Shown: positions 30,061-41,060 of the stretch, piece after piece | Layout: every line of letters begins with the position of its first letter | How positions within the stretch are numbered: position 1 is the stretch's first letter | Assembly (NCBI GenBank): GCA_950295325.1 | Contig: OX485806.1 | Span: 32,116,001-32,180,000 of the forward strand | Length of the DNA stretch: 64,000 nucleotides | DNA from: Polytrichum commune | Taxonomy: Eukaryota > Streptophyta > Polytrichopsida > Polytrichales > Polytrichaceae | Direction of reading: 5' to 3' | Notes under the pieces: model-generated | Seen by the model: the letters and a program-made list of their open reading frames with translations, nothing else | Database searches by the model: none | Told to the model about the DNA's origin: nothing | Made by a program: the position numbers and the translations under genes

Positions 30061-31625
30061 CGCTATGAAATTAAACCCCCTATATACGAGAAGTTTATAG
30101 AGAAAAAAAGATGTATATGTACTAATGGCATGCTAAAAAATGGATTGATGTATTTATACTAAGCTTTTCATATTTATTTGTTAAATGCCTCCACTACATA
30201 TACAAACTATGCATCATGAATTAAATAATACTTTATTGCATACAAAATCCACTTTCACTTTCCAAAGAGAAAGTCATCGAATAGTTTCATTCATAGCATG
30301 TAACTCAAGGATTATATCAAATAAGCAAAGATAAGAGCACAATAACTTAGCCTCAACCTACACAGAAAAAAACTAAAGAAAGTCCATGAAAGCTCCAAGA
30401 GCCTTTGTTTTGTAGAAACCTAGAACCCAAATGCAAATCCTATCAAGAAGACACATGATAGTCATTAAGGACTATGACCATATGAAAACAATGGATGAAA
30501 ATTTTGAAGTGGATGAAACTAACATGTTTATTTTTAATTTTTAATTTTTTTATTAAACCTTAGGGCCCCCTTTTTTACATCCATCTTCATTTCATTAAAT
30601 TAATTGCCTTTCTATATGTACACACTAGAGAAAAACAATACCTCTTCCTTATGTATACTATGTATGTTACTGCCTCAAATAACATCCCTTACACTCACGT
30701 TAGTTCATACGTGGCATGAAGAATCCACCCCCAGGGGACATGGTACACATGTGGGGCACTCTATTTTTGTGCACCACGAGCGGCAAAGGGGTATTTGTTT
30801 AGGGGCTCTTTACTTTCAAGGCAAGAGTTAAAGGTTTCATGTAATTACTTAATTTGCTAAACGACCTATTTGTTTACACCCCACCATTACTTATGTTTCC
30901 CATGCCATTCCAATCTATTGTATGCATGTGCGTTTACACATCATACCTTTTTTTTTTTTTTAAAGTCGAAGACTACAAAATCAATACTTGCAACTGGTTG
31001 AAGCCGAAGCATAAAGAAGATAAACACTTTCAAATGTATCATTCTAATACATCAAACAAAACACATCCATACCACACTTGCATATCCTATATAGCCATAT
31101 CAATAACTTAAATATCATACATCATATGCATTACAAAAGACGTGTATTCACCCAAATTTTCATGATTGTATGTTGAAAATCATAACACCTTCTATATTAT
31201 TTCAACCCCTATATTAGTTCTACTAAAAAGTAATGGCCCACATTTTATACCTATCTACTTTACTTGTAATGGAGTTGTCTACTTTAATGGACACTTCATT
31301 AATTGAGATTCCTTTATAATTTACATTTCAAATGAATTTAGTCCTCCCTACATGATGCCGCATGTCATTTGTAAAATGCACTACGTGGCCCACCCGAGAC
31401 ATGATAGAAAAATTAAAAATATTAAAAAAAATCTCAAGTTATATGAATAAACTGCAAATTTTGAAGTCACTTACCCATAGCTACTTCAATTCCTCTTTCA
31501 TTCAAAATGAACCTTGCTTTCTCATAAAGTTGGCCCTATGATGCGTTGTAGACATAATGATGCCATGTTCTAGGTGACTCCCTTGTAGGGATATGAACCA
31601 CATGCAATAAGGAGTACTTTCCAAA
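30061..31625. other. Gene-free AT-rich stretch
   Basis: No gene or bounded repeat is recognised. The open frames at 30604-31111 are short and without motif. There is a poly-T run at 30949-30961. Confidence 0.4.
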
Positions 31626-31629
31626 GGGA

Positions 31630-32250
31630 GACTATGAAGCAATGAGCATATTCATGGGGAATTCCATAGATTTGATAAATCGATTTAGAAAGAAAATGTA
31701 CTATTAATATCAAATGGATTTACAATTCACTATATTTATGTCAACTATTTTGTAAATTTCACTCCTTTGGATTTCATTCCACCCTCTACATTTCTTGCAT
31801 GCAATTCTTAATATCTTACAAAGAATAACTCCCGGGCCCGGGTTTTCGATCATTTTCTACATGATCAACTTGATGGCAATACATGGACCACATGAGCAAC
31901 TTGTTGCAACTTCTAATGGAGTTGTTGACAAAAGGGTTGGACATATTCTATGAAGTAATGTTTATAGTCATGGGACATTCCACACATTTGATAAACAACT
32001 TCAAAGATATGCCTACTATACGTTTAGAATTGGTTTACAATACCCTATATTTGTGTCAACCGTTTTGTAAATTACAATCCTTTGGATTTCATTCCACCCT
32101 CTATAATTTTTGCACGTGCTTCTTACTATCTCACAAAGATTGACCCCATGGCTTGGGGTTTCACTAATTTTCCACATGATTGACTTGATGGAGTACATGG
32201 AGCAGTTGGATGGCAACTTTATAGGTGTTGGCTTTGGGTGGGGTGTTGGC
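31630..32250 (+). repeat. Diverged ~314-bp direct tandem duplication
   Basis: Two consecutive segments (about 31630-31930 and 31945-32250) share in order: GAAG.AATG...TCATGGG..ATTCCA, TTTGATAAA, TTTACAAT..C.ATATTT.TGTCAAC, TTTTGTAAATT, CCTTTGGATTTCATTCCACC, CTTACAAAGA-type text, TTTCTACATGAT.AACTTGATGG and ACATGGA. The offset is constant at about 314 bp (for example 31767 and 32081). It is non-coding, of unknown nature. Confidence 0.7.
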
Positions 32251-32544
32251 TTTAGCACCCTCTACGTTAAATGGGGCCGTTGATGGAGCCGTTGGGGTAT
32301 CCTCCGAAGCATATCACGCAAACGTATAACAACCACGAGAGCATGTCGGGAAGAGTTTTGGGCATGCATAATCAGTTGAGATCCTAGTGTTTGCAAGTCC
32401 AACCAGTGACATGTTGACGACATCCTTCGATTTTCCTTTATTAATTTGAGGTATATTCTTCTATAGATTCCTCTATAATGATCGGTAATTCTCCTGCAAT
32501 CTTGATGAACTTCAACCGGTTATTCCTCAAACTCAACCAGTTCA

Positions 32545-32910
32545 AATAGATAGAAACTCTGGTCCCTTTTTAGCAAGGGGCCGGCGTGAATAAAGTGTCC
32601 GTTCGTAATGCCAATGAACCCGATGCCCACCGGACAAGGGGATATTGGGACAATACTACTCTCCCCTTTCGAGGACGGGCACTATAGTGACATACTATAC
32701 TAGTTCCTAGCTAGCCACTAGTGCCTTGAAGATACCGGACATGATATCCTCCCAAAGGGCTTTGAGGTACCCATACAACAAGGTCCAAGGACCCCCCACC
32801 ATAGTTGGGTGGACTAAGGTGGTGAGCACCACGCCAGCATGGGGAATCGAACCCACAACCTCCTCATTGGGGGCCATGAGCCCTAACCACCAAGCCAAGG
32901 CCCGTGGTGC
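32545..32910 (-). mobile_element. tRNA-derived SINE, full length, 13-bp target duplication
   Basis: The minus-strand copy of the family at 9761-10128 has an A-box-like TGGCTTGGTGGTTAGGG and a B-box GGTTCGATTCC that matches the polymerase III consensus exactly. It ends in TTTCTATCTATT. It is flanked by perfect 13-bp duplications (plus-strand CTCAACCAGTTCA at 32532-32544 and 32911-32923). The intact boxes and target duplication mark a recent insertion. The opposite-strand frames at 32707-32965 are shadows of it. Confidence 0.93.
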
Positions 32911-33322
32911 CTCAACCAGTTCATCTATTGTAACGAAATGCCAGTTCTCCCCGACCGGTGCCTAAAAGTGCTCGGGAATGAGGGGTGGATGGGAGTCCAA
33001 CCCGACCATTTCTAGTAGGAAAAACGCAAGGGTTGAAGGGTGAAATAGTCTTCTTCAAGTCCCGTTTTGATCTGTATGTTCTGTTAAGTTCTTAAACAAA
33101 CACTAGTAGAAGAAATGTTGTCTAATACAACCATATGTTTCAACTTGTCCAATGCATGGAGCACACGGCGAGTTGCATACTATATATAGAGATTAAGTTG
33201 TTTTGGTTGGCAACCGGAGGTTTTGGGTTGTCTTTTGTTCCAAGATCGCAGCTCCAGACCTCCGGGTGACAACCATAGCTTTATTTCTATGCATTTTGTC
33301 ATCATGAATTGGATTGGACAAG

Positions 33323-33347
33323 TTTTTTTTTTTTTTTTTTTTTTTTT
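33323..33347 (+). repeat. Poly-T tract (25 nt)
   Basis: An uninterrupted T run, possibly the tail of a minus-strand retroposon. Nothing recognisable as a retroposon body was identified beside it. Confidence 0.8.
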
Positions 33348-33954
33348 CACATGAGAACTCAAGAAAGCCTTTGAGTTTTGGCATAAGAAAGGAGATTCAC
33401 GTGTTCGGGTCCACTTTTCAGTTGGGAGTTGATGGACAACCCTCGGAATTGACATCTCCCTCCTCCGTTAAGTCGAGTTGATGTCACATGTCGAGTTGGT
33501 CCACGATTGAAGGTCATGATTTAGGTTGCAGAAGTTACATATACACTACAAATGTTGTTGGAAGGCTTTACGGACTAGATAACTACATAAAAATATGATA
33601 TTTATTGTCACTTACTATTTGGATTTACACAATGCTATATATTTTAACTACTGATGTCATTTTTCACCAAGTAAAGTTGTTAATATTTTATAATGTCCAA
33701 AAACAACCAACTTAAAAGTTGTTGGTAAAATACGAGATACACAAAAATACATATATAGCATTGCATAGTTCCAAAAACTAAATGACACTGATGTTATGCT
33801 TCATAGTTGTTCCAACCCCTTCATAGTCATCATAGATGGTGCCTTATATCATATTTGGTGTGGTGACATGAGAGTAGATGAGGAGCCACATGAGCAACAA
33901 ATCATCCACCTATATAAGTTGGTTATCAAACATAACCGGTCAACTTAAGAACAT

Positions 33955-34119
33955 TATGATAATCTAAACAATATAAATTTATAATGCCCAATTTTCTAAC
34001 AAGGAATGACAAATAATATTAGAGTAGATTTAGTGTTGGTGACACTACATTGGTGTTTTACAATTACCTAGTGTTGAGGAAGACAAACAGAATTGGTGAC
34101 GCTAAATACAATATTTAGT
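33955..34119 (+). mobile_element. MITE family A, 3' part, 5' of the DUF639 gene
   Basis: It shares TAATGCCCAATTTT, GGAATGACAAATAATATTAG, AGTGTTGGTGACACTACA and GACGCTAAATACAATATT, ending TTAGTGTA, with the copies at 43969-44323 and 46195-46544. The 5' half is diverged or missing. It ends about 90 bp before the GC-rich segment that starts the DUF639 gene region. Confidence 0.6.
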
Positions 34120-34139
34120 GTAATGCAGATGCTCGCTGG

Positions 34140-35322
34140 ACGCGCATGGATGAAAAGTACGAAGGAATTGGATGAATAAAGGTAGATGTAAGGCAGGGGG
34201 GCGGAGGTGGCAGCAGGGGCGAAGGACGCTTGGCTATGGCGGACGTGGTTGTGGCGGGGCCGCTCCCTCCACTTGGCCGTCTCTCGCAAGCCTCGCCTCC
34301 GTCCGGAATCACACGCTAGCTGCCTCCTCCACCAATGGCCTCTCGCTCAGTTTCCATTTGAACCAAATTGCACCCAAATTGGTTCACTGTGCACTCAGAT
34401 ACTCAATTTGTATCTCACTGAGTCCCTCCCCCTGAGTCGGTGGGACGGATTCTCTTCGCAAACAAATTTCCAGCGCTTAGTCTGGGGGACAAAGCAGCTC
34501 GCAATACCTCAGGCCGCTTCCATTCTGAATCAATTGAACCTGCAGTTTAACGAAGAGGAATTTTGTGATGTAAGTTTCTCCAATCATGCAGCAGTGAGCA
34601 TGGACTTTTCGTTGGTGTTTGAGAGCCTGTGATTCACGTGGCTTGACATGTAACTCAGGCATCAATCGCAATTCGTCGTGTGTTAAGACATGTCGTTCAT
34701 GTTTGTGTGAGAACGTGTTTTGGGAAGATTTGTGGGAATTTGTTTCCGTGGTCAATCGAGTTCAAGAGCTTGCATGTGTAATGTTAGTATTGTTTTGGCG
34801 TAAAGTGAATTTTGAACCTCTGGAGGATTGTAATATAGCAATTATGTAGGTTGAAGAGTTCATGGAACGAACACAAACCTATGAGAACTCAACAGCTGTG
34901 AATGTGGTCTCTCTGCCAGCAGTTGTCGTGTACTTACGTGGTGCACAGGGAAAGTGAACAGCGGATAGAAAGTGACAAACTTCACAAATTTCTCAGCCAG
35001 TGGTCCATAGCTTCTTTTTTCAGAAAGGTTTGGAGCTTCTATTTTCCGACGGGTAGACGGTATTGAGACCGTGAAGGAAGCCGAACTTTCGTTCATAGTT
35101 CATTCTACGATTGGAGAGGTGAGAAGCTACTTCTATAAGTTTGAAATTCTTGGAAATGTCTCGTGTAGCCTATTGCTGTAATAAGTGAAGTGTATGGAAT
35201 TGAACCGATGGATCCTCTCATGGAGATTGTATAGAATGATTTCATAGTTTACTTTAACAGTTTGTCATTTCCTAACAGAAATCTTTGGTAACAGGGGCAT
35301 GTGAAGAATTATATAGGGAGAG
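34140..35322 (+). promoter_or_regulatory. Probable promoter and 5' leader of the DUF639 gene
   Basis: The GC content rises at 34140-34350. A good donor (GATGTAAGT, intron from 34570) follows a segment open from 34207 but lacking any ATG. An acceptor (TTTTTTCAG to 35023) begins a 95-nt segment ending in a donor GAGGTGAGA (intron from 35119). An acceptor TATATAG (to 35316) begins the first coding exon. The two upstream segments do not join in one reading frame, so I treat them as possible non-coding leader exons. No exact start site is visible. Confidence 0.4.
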
Positions 35323-38300
35323 ATGAATTCCATAATTGAGTACTTTGGAGCGAATCCAGTTAGTCAAGAGAAACCGAAGGCAATTGAACGAACGCCATCA
35401 GGCACAAAGAAGTGGGTGAAGGAGCTATCTCCTTTGGCCAACAATGTCGTTGGTCGATGTGCAAGGTTTGAATTCTTATTTCTTCTAAAGAATTTCTTGA
35501 TTTTAGCGAAACCGGAGGCAATCGTTATTGCAAGGATTGACGTTAGAGTTTTTTTTTCAAGGCAGCTTTGCAAGTAGTTGTTTCTGGTGTTGACAATTGC
35601 ATGAAATAGGATCTAATTGATCTGCCAACACTAAGTTGTTTGTCTTCAAATGTGCAATGCTGGACACACTAAGGAATCTGGACTTGGTATGGCAGGGTAC
35701 TGTTGGTCCGGCCCGAGGATTTACAGGAGCAATTTGAGAAAGAGGCACCAGCTTCCGCAAAGGAAGCAGATAAATATGCCCGCAATCTATTGGAATACTG
35801 CTGTTTCCGGGCTCTTTCAGTTTCAGCTCAAACTGAAGATCATCTCAATGACAAAGAGTTCCGGCGTTTGTCGTATGACATGATGCTGGCCTGGGAGGCT
35901 CCAGGGCCGACACATAAGAATAAGCCAAAGGTGATCATTTGAATTCTAGGGAAAAAGGTCAGAAATACGTGAAACATGTTTGATCTTGATCCTGTTCATC
36001 CTCGCAAAAAGGTTATTCGCTCTTGAACTTCTAAGTGATTATGTGAAATAGGTGGAAGAGAAGGATGATAAGCTAAAAGAAGCAGAGCATGTTGCAGCAG
36101 CTTTGGGCGCTGACGAAGATGATGAGGATTCATCGCTTTTCTATAATGACCTAATGCCAATGATGGTTCGTAATCCATTTGTTTTTTGCTACATTATTCT
36201 TCTTTTTGAAGTCATGCTCGTGCTAGAAATCTGGACGATTCAAGTATGATCATAGGATTTTTGTGATAATGAAATTCATAGTTATCTTGATCGGTTGTAG
36301 ATTAGGTATCAATGTCTGTCAAATTACATACGCCTTCTAATCACTGGAAGGACAGATACTGGCTTTTATTCTCTGCAAACGTGGTATTCTCTTTTTCACT
36401 TATTAACAATACTGGAAGTTTTCTACAATTTGTTCTCAGAAAGACGTGCAGTGTAGCAGTAGATGATAAATCGTTCAATACCTTTTGCAGGCAGAGGTGG
36501 ATCAAACTGTAGTGTTGGGGGCATTTGCACGGCTGGCTCCTGCAATACCTATCCTTGCAGACATTATCACCGTACATCCTCAGTGGGAGGCTCTTACCAA
36601 TACCACTGGAGGTCGTCTGCCATTTCAGCTATATGACAAATACTTAACTGAGCTTGACAAGTAAGAGACCACATTCCGATTGACCTTCAGTAAATATGTA
36701 CAGGGACTATTGTACTGTAGTATCTCTTTGATCTTTATTTGTCTAGATTTGAAGTGTGACAAATTTCTATGACTTTGAATCAGGTCAATCAAAGTTGTCA
36801 AGGCCCAAATTACACCATCAATATCCAGTGCGCTTGGCCTTAAAGATAACGAAACTGTTATAGAATTGGATGGAACATCATCTGGACAGACTGTCCTTGA
36901 GCATGTGGGAACCTCTACTTGGCCTGGTGAGAAAAACTGTCTAGAAAACTGTATGACGTGGGCTTTGGATCTCTTTTTCAACTCTACTCTGAGGGATAAT
37001 TCCTTCATTGACTTTTTATCTCTTGGTCAAGAAGATGCAAACATTTGCAAGTCCTAAGATAACAAGCACAGACATGATTCATGGTCCTCAGATGTTACAG
37101 AAGAGTTGAATGATATTAGTATCATTTTCTCTACTCAGTCGGTGTAACTTAGAACTTGTGCTTCTGATGTAAACATCAGTTGAAGCACAAGGCAGGTGAA
37201 ATCAAGTGTGGAACGTAAAGGTTGTCCTGCTGTAATCTATCTCATCATTGTGCAAATTATGATGTTCTGTGTTGTCAAATTGCAAACAGGACGATTGACA
37301 CTGACCGATTACTCAATGTACTTCGAGAAAGCTGGAGTTCTGTCATATGGCGAAGCTAAGAAATTTGATCTAGCATCAGATTTAAAGCATGAGGTGAAGC
37401 CAGATTTGACAGGTCCTTGGGGTTCCCGTGTATTTGATAAAGCTATTATGTTCAAATCAAATGAAGAGTATGTTTTCCACATCCACCTCAACCCATGTTC
37501 TAGTCCAGCACATATTAACATGCTCTGATTGTAAAATCCACCAGATAAATGGGCTGATTTTAGATAGGTCCTCGTTTGACACCAATAGCTAATAACATCA
37601 AGAAGTAATCTGAAACCCCTCCGTATGACATTATGAGGCCAAGATCGGGCCTCTCAGACCTTTAAGGATTGAACTCATCAACCCTGCTATCTCAATGTAA
37701 AATAATTCAAAAAGTCCTGCATTCCCAGTTCCATCATTCTTACTGACAGAACTTCGGATTTGTTTTGTGAGTTGAGAACGTAATGATGTCTTTAAAGATT
37801 GATTGCATCTTGTCTTCTTATTCTTGCTAAAAACAGGTGTTTATCCTGTATATCCTTTTAATTATACTTTTGAAGACTACTCATAAAATCACGACCATAG
37901 CTTGATATCCTGTATTTTCACCTAAATTAAATTGGGTTTGATCAGTGCAAATGATAAGTTTTCTGTATTAGGTATCTTCTAGATCTGATGGGGAGTCCTG
38001 CTGGTTGCCTTGCAGGTTGGAACCATTAGTATTTGAGTTTCCAGAGATGACAGGGCATGCACGTCGTGACTATTGGCTTGCAATCATTCGGGAAGTCGTG
38101 GCAGTCCACAATTTTGCTCGTACATACAAGCTGGAAGGTTTGGGAAAATCTGAGGCCCTTGCAAGGGCTGTCTTAGGCATAGCAAGGTTACGAGCCATTC
38201 GAGAAACTTTCAAAGTGTTGCCACCTCGACCCGACTGCCTACTTACATACTCATATGGAGAGGTGATGCCTAGTGGGGACATGATCATGGCTGCTCTAGC

Positions 38301-41060
38301 TGATATTCTCCGTCATTCAGGACATGGCGAAGGAGGCGATACGTTTCTTGATCGTCATGAAGGGAACAAAATTTACGCAAGCTCTGCAACCGCGTCTGTA
38401 GCTAGCCTAGGTTCGGACTTCACTCCTCACCCAACTCCTGATCAAAAGCCCGATGCATCGGCTCCGATCAACAAAGTTATGATTGGTGAAATGACGACAT
38501 TGGAAAAGACTGTTATGGAGTCGCGTGATAACACAAAGAAGGTGGAGTCCGCGGAAGCGACTGTTGATGGTGTCAAAGTGGAAGGAATAGGGACAAATGT
38601 TGCTATTATGACGGTATGTCTTCTACTGCAATTGTCAACTTTGTGGTCATGAGCTCTTGGGCAAGTGTAGAGATTGGATCGATATGTAGATTACATCTGC
38701 TATCTTCTTTCCCTTTCCAGATGAGAGAAAATCAGTAACTTGGAAGGTGTATGCACTAAGGTATGTGGGGCTCATGTGGTCACTCTTTCTTAATTGGACA
38801 CCACTATGGCAAGGTTTATAGTTTAAAATGGACAGAAAACACGTATTTTGATGATATTGGACTATCTTTGATATAAGGTATGTAACTTTATTGTGGACAC
38901 TACTATGATCAATTGGCAATAGGTATGACTGTGGAGAGTCTGTAATCGTCCACATTTTGAGAAGAACCTTGGTTCTACTATTGAAGTGTCTTTGCTTAAC
39001 AACCTGTTAAAAGCATAGACATGTTAAATTTAGTTTCAGTTTGCAAAATAGTACCTTCTATGTAGATATGATGAACTACAAACTGTATGCGATTTTGTGC
39101 TAGAGCATTTGCTGTCGGAATATACATGTATATTGGAGATATTCCTGACAATCTTGCACCTTTATGTTACAGGAGCTTTTGAAGCCATTGAATGCAGCTC
39201 TCTCGTGGTTTGATTCGATTATCCGTTGGGACGATCCATTGAGAACAGTTGCAGTTGCAGCTGTAATTGCTCTGTTCATCTACATGTGAGTTCCAGCATT
39301 GATATTGAGTCTTGAGAAATTAGAGAGAGGTTCTTATTGGAGGAGTCAGTAGCAAGGTTATTGATCCATTCCATCACTTCTAGTCTCCTAGGTATGCTAC
39401 CCAGAGGACTACAAATGCATTGACCACAAGTGCTCAAGGTTCCTGTTGTGCGACAACACTAAATATCTGATTTAGTGTGGCACTTAAATTAGATATTATG
39501 GCACTAAACTAGTGTCATGTTCATTAGAGTGGTCTTCTAACTTAGCACCAAGTGTCATGTGGCACCCTCTCTAGGTGCTACCCAGTCATTGCAAAACAAT
39601 TAATGTGAGTTGATGATGAATAGTTTGGGCTCACAAAATCAGTGTCTAGTGTAGAGTGTTAATTAGGAACCTTGGAATTGAATGTTTAACCTAATGTGTT
39701 AACGTGTTTTTTATTTCCTGTACAGGGACTGGATATCATATGTTCCACCATTGCTGATGTTGTCAGTGTCACTTTACATCTTCTATTTACGGTACATGAA
39801 GAAACGGGAACAAATTGGTGTGGGTGAGATACTTGTTCCTACGCCCCCTGGCCAGAGTACAGTGGAGCAGTTGATGGCACTGCAGCAGGCTTTGTCTCAG
39901 CTAGAAGGCATTATTCAAGCAGGCAATATTATCCTGTTGAAGATTCGGGCGTTGCTACTATCATCCTATCCTGAGGTAACACTTCCACATGTCTTTGTAG
40001 TTCTGAAATTTTTGAAGCAAATGAGAGACCAATTTATACTTGGATATGGGCCTTCCAAGTGTAGTGTAAAGACATATGCGGCTGGGCTCTAAACCGAATA
40101 CTCTTTCATTACCATCCTCTTCATGTAGGCCCTTCCCACAATAGGTGATAGTAAATCCAATGGTTGTCAGTTATTGAAGTCACATCATAGTCTTCCAGTT
40201 TTGTTTTACACCCACCTCTTTGAGGTGGGCTTGACGCAATATCCGGTGGAACATGAATTATTTTCATGTGCATGTCATATAAAACTCTCTAGGTCTTTCA
40301 TCCATTCAAGTCTCCTGGGTCCCTTAGGTCCTCAAGCTTTACTGTAAAGTGAAGTGGGACAGTTTCAGCATTTTCCACCAATGAAAGATTTTTGGTTTCA
40401 ATGATCAAGAGCCATCAAGAATTGTCATCTCGTCCTTTCAACGTTATGGCTTCATTGGAGACATGGAACCAAAATGAACTTCTTTGACCTTATTCTTACA
40501 CGCACTACTAGTAGTCAGGCTCAAGCAATATGGTGTTAACTTAACATTCTTCAGTAGCGGCCTATTTAGGTTTCAATGCACATGAAATTAATTCCTAGGT
40601 GATCTGGAAAAATCTATGAATGATTCCATCGGAGACGCACCTCTTCAATTGAATCTTGGTAGATGGAGGAAGGCTGTGTCTGAAGGCAACAATAAGGTGT
40701 CTATCGATGAGAGCTTGCCACTTCACTATGCTCGGATTTCATGCATGTACTGAAGGTTCTTCATTCTTAAAGATTATTCTTGAAGCTAAAATTTTGTGCT
40801 TGCCTTCTTCTGTGCTGCAGGCATCAAACCAAGTGGCTGCATTATTCGCAGCTGGAGCGTTGGGTCTGGCATTTCTACCAACCCGGTGGATTGCCTTGAT
40901 TGTCTTTGTGAATCTCTTCACTGGCCAGATGAAGTCACGAAGAGACAGCTCGGCCACTTTCAACCGGCGATTCAACGAGTGGTGGTACAGCATACCTGTG
41001 GTACCTGTCCGATTCCTCAAACCTGAAGAAATAGAAAATGTTAACAAAACTGATCAGTAG
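35323..41060 (+). CDS. Plant DUF639 family membrane protein, 10 coding exons
   Basis: Exons placed by GT-AG sites and conserved frame: 35323-35465, 35696-35930, 36052-36165, 36491-36660, 36784-36926, 37290-37467, 38016-38613, 39173-39285, 39726-39975, 40821-41060. The joined length is 2184 nt, giving 727 aa, close to the usual ~700 aa of the family. Family landmarks: WVKELSPLANNVVGRCAR near residue 35; ARNLLEYCCFRALS and DKEFRRLSYDMMLAWEAP in exon 2; an acidic loop (GADEDDEDSSLFYNDLMP) in exon 3; TGGRLPFQLYDKYL in exon 4; GRLTLTDYSMYFE near 268, then GPWGSRVFDKAI and EFPEMTGHARRDYWLAIIRE, a stretch resembling a GRAM/PH-like fold; membrane segments near 553-588 and 655-681. Biochemical function is not established for the family. 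I chose the ATG at 35323 because an in-frame stop lies 21 nt upstream in the unspliced DNA and the upstream exons lack an ATG. Confidence 0.9.
38755..38950 (+). repeat. Dispersed repeat copy inside DUF639 intron 7
   Basis: It matches the family seen near 760, 4790, 5990, 41580 and 57720 (AAGGTATGTGGGGCTCATGTG, here split: AAGGTATGTGGG, then GTCACTC..CTTAATTGGACACC). The intron tolerates it without disrupting splice sites. A small ACTAAATATCTGATTTAGTG palindrome lies in intron 8 at about 39461. Confidence 0.5.

Noticed and set aside
34172-34435. ATG-initiated 87-codon frame before the DUF639 gene
   Set aside because: It ends before the first donor site, is arginine/glycine-rich from GC-rich leader DNA and does not join to the DUF639 frame.
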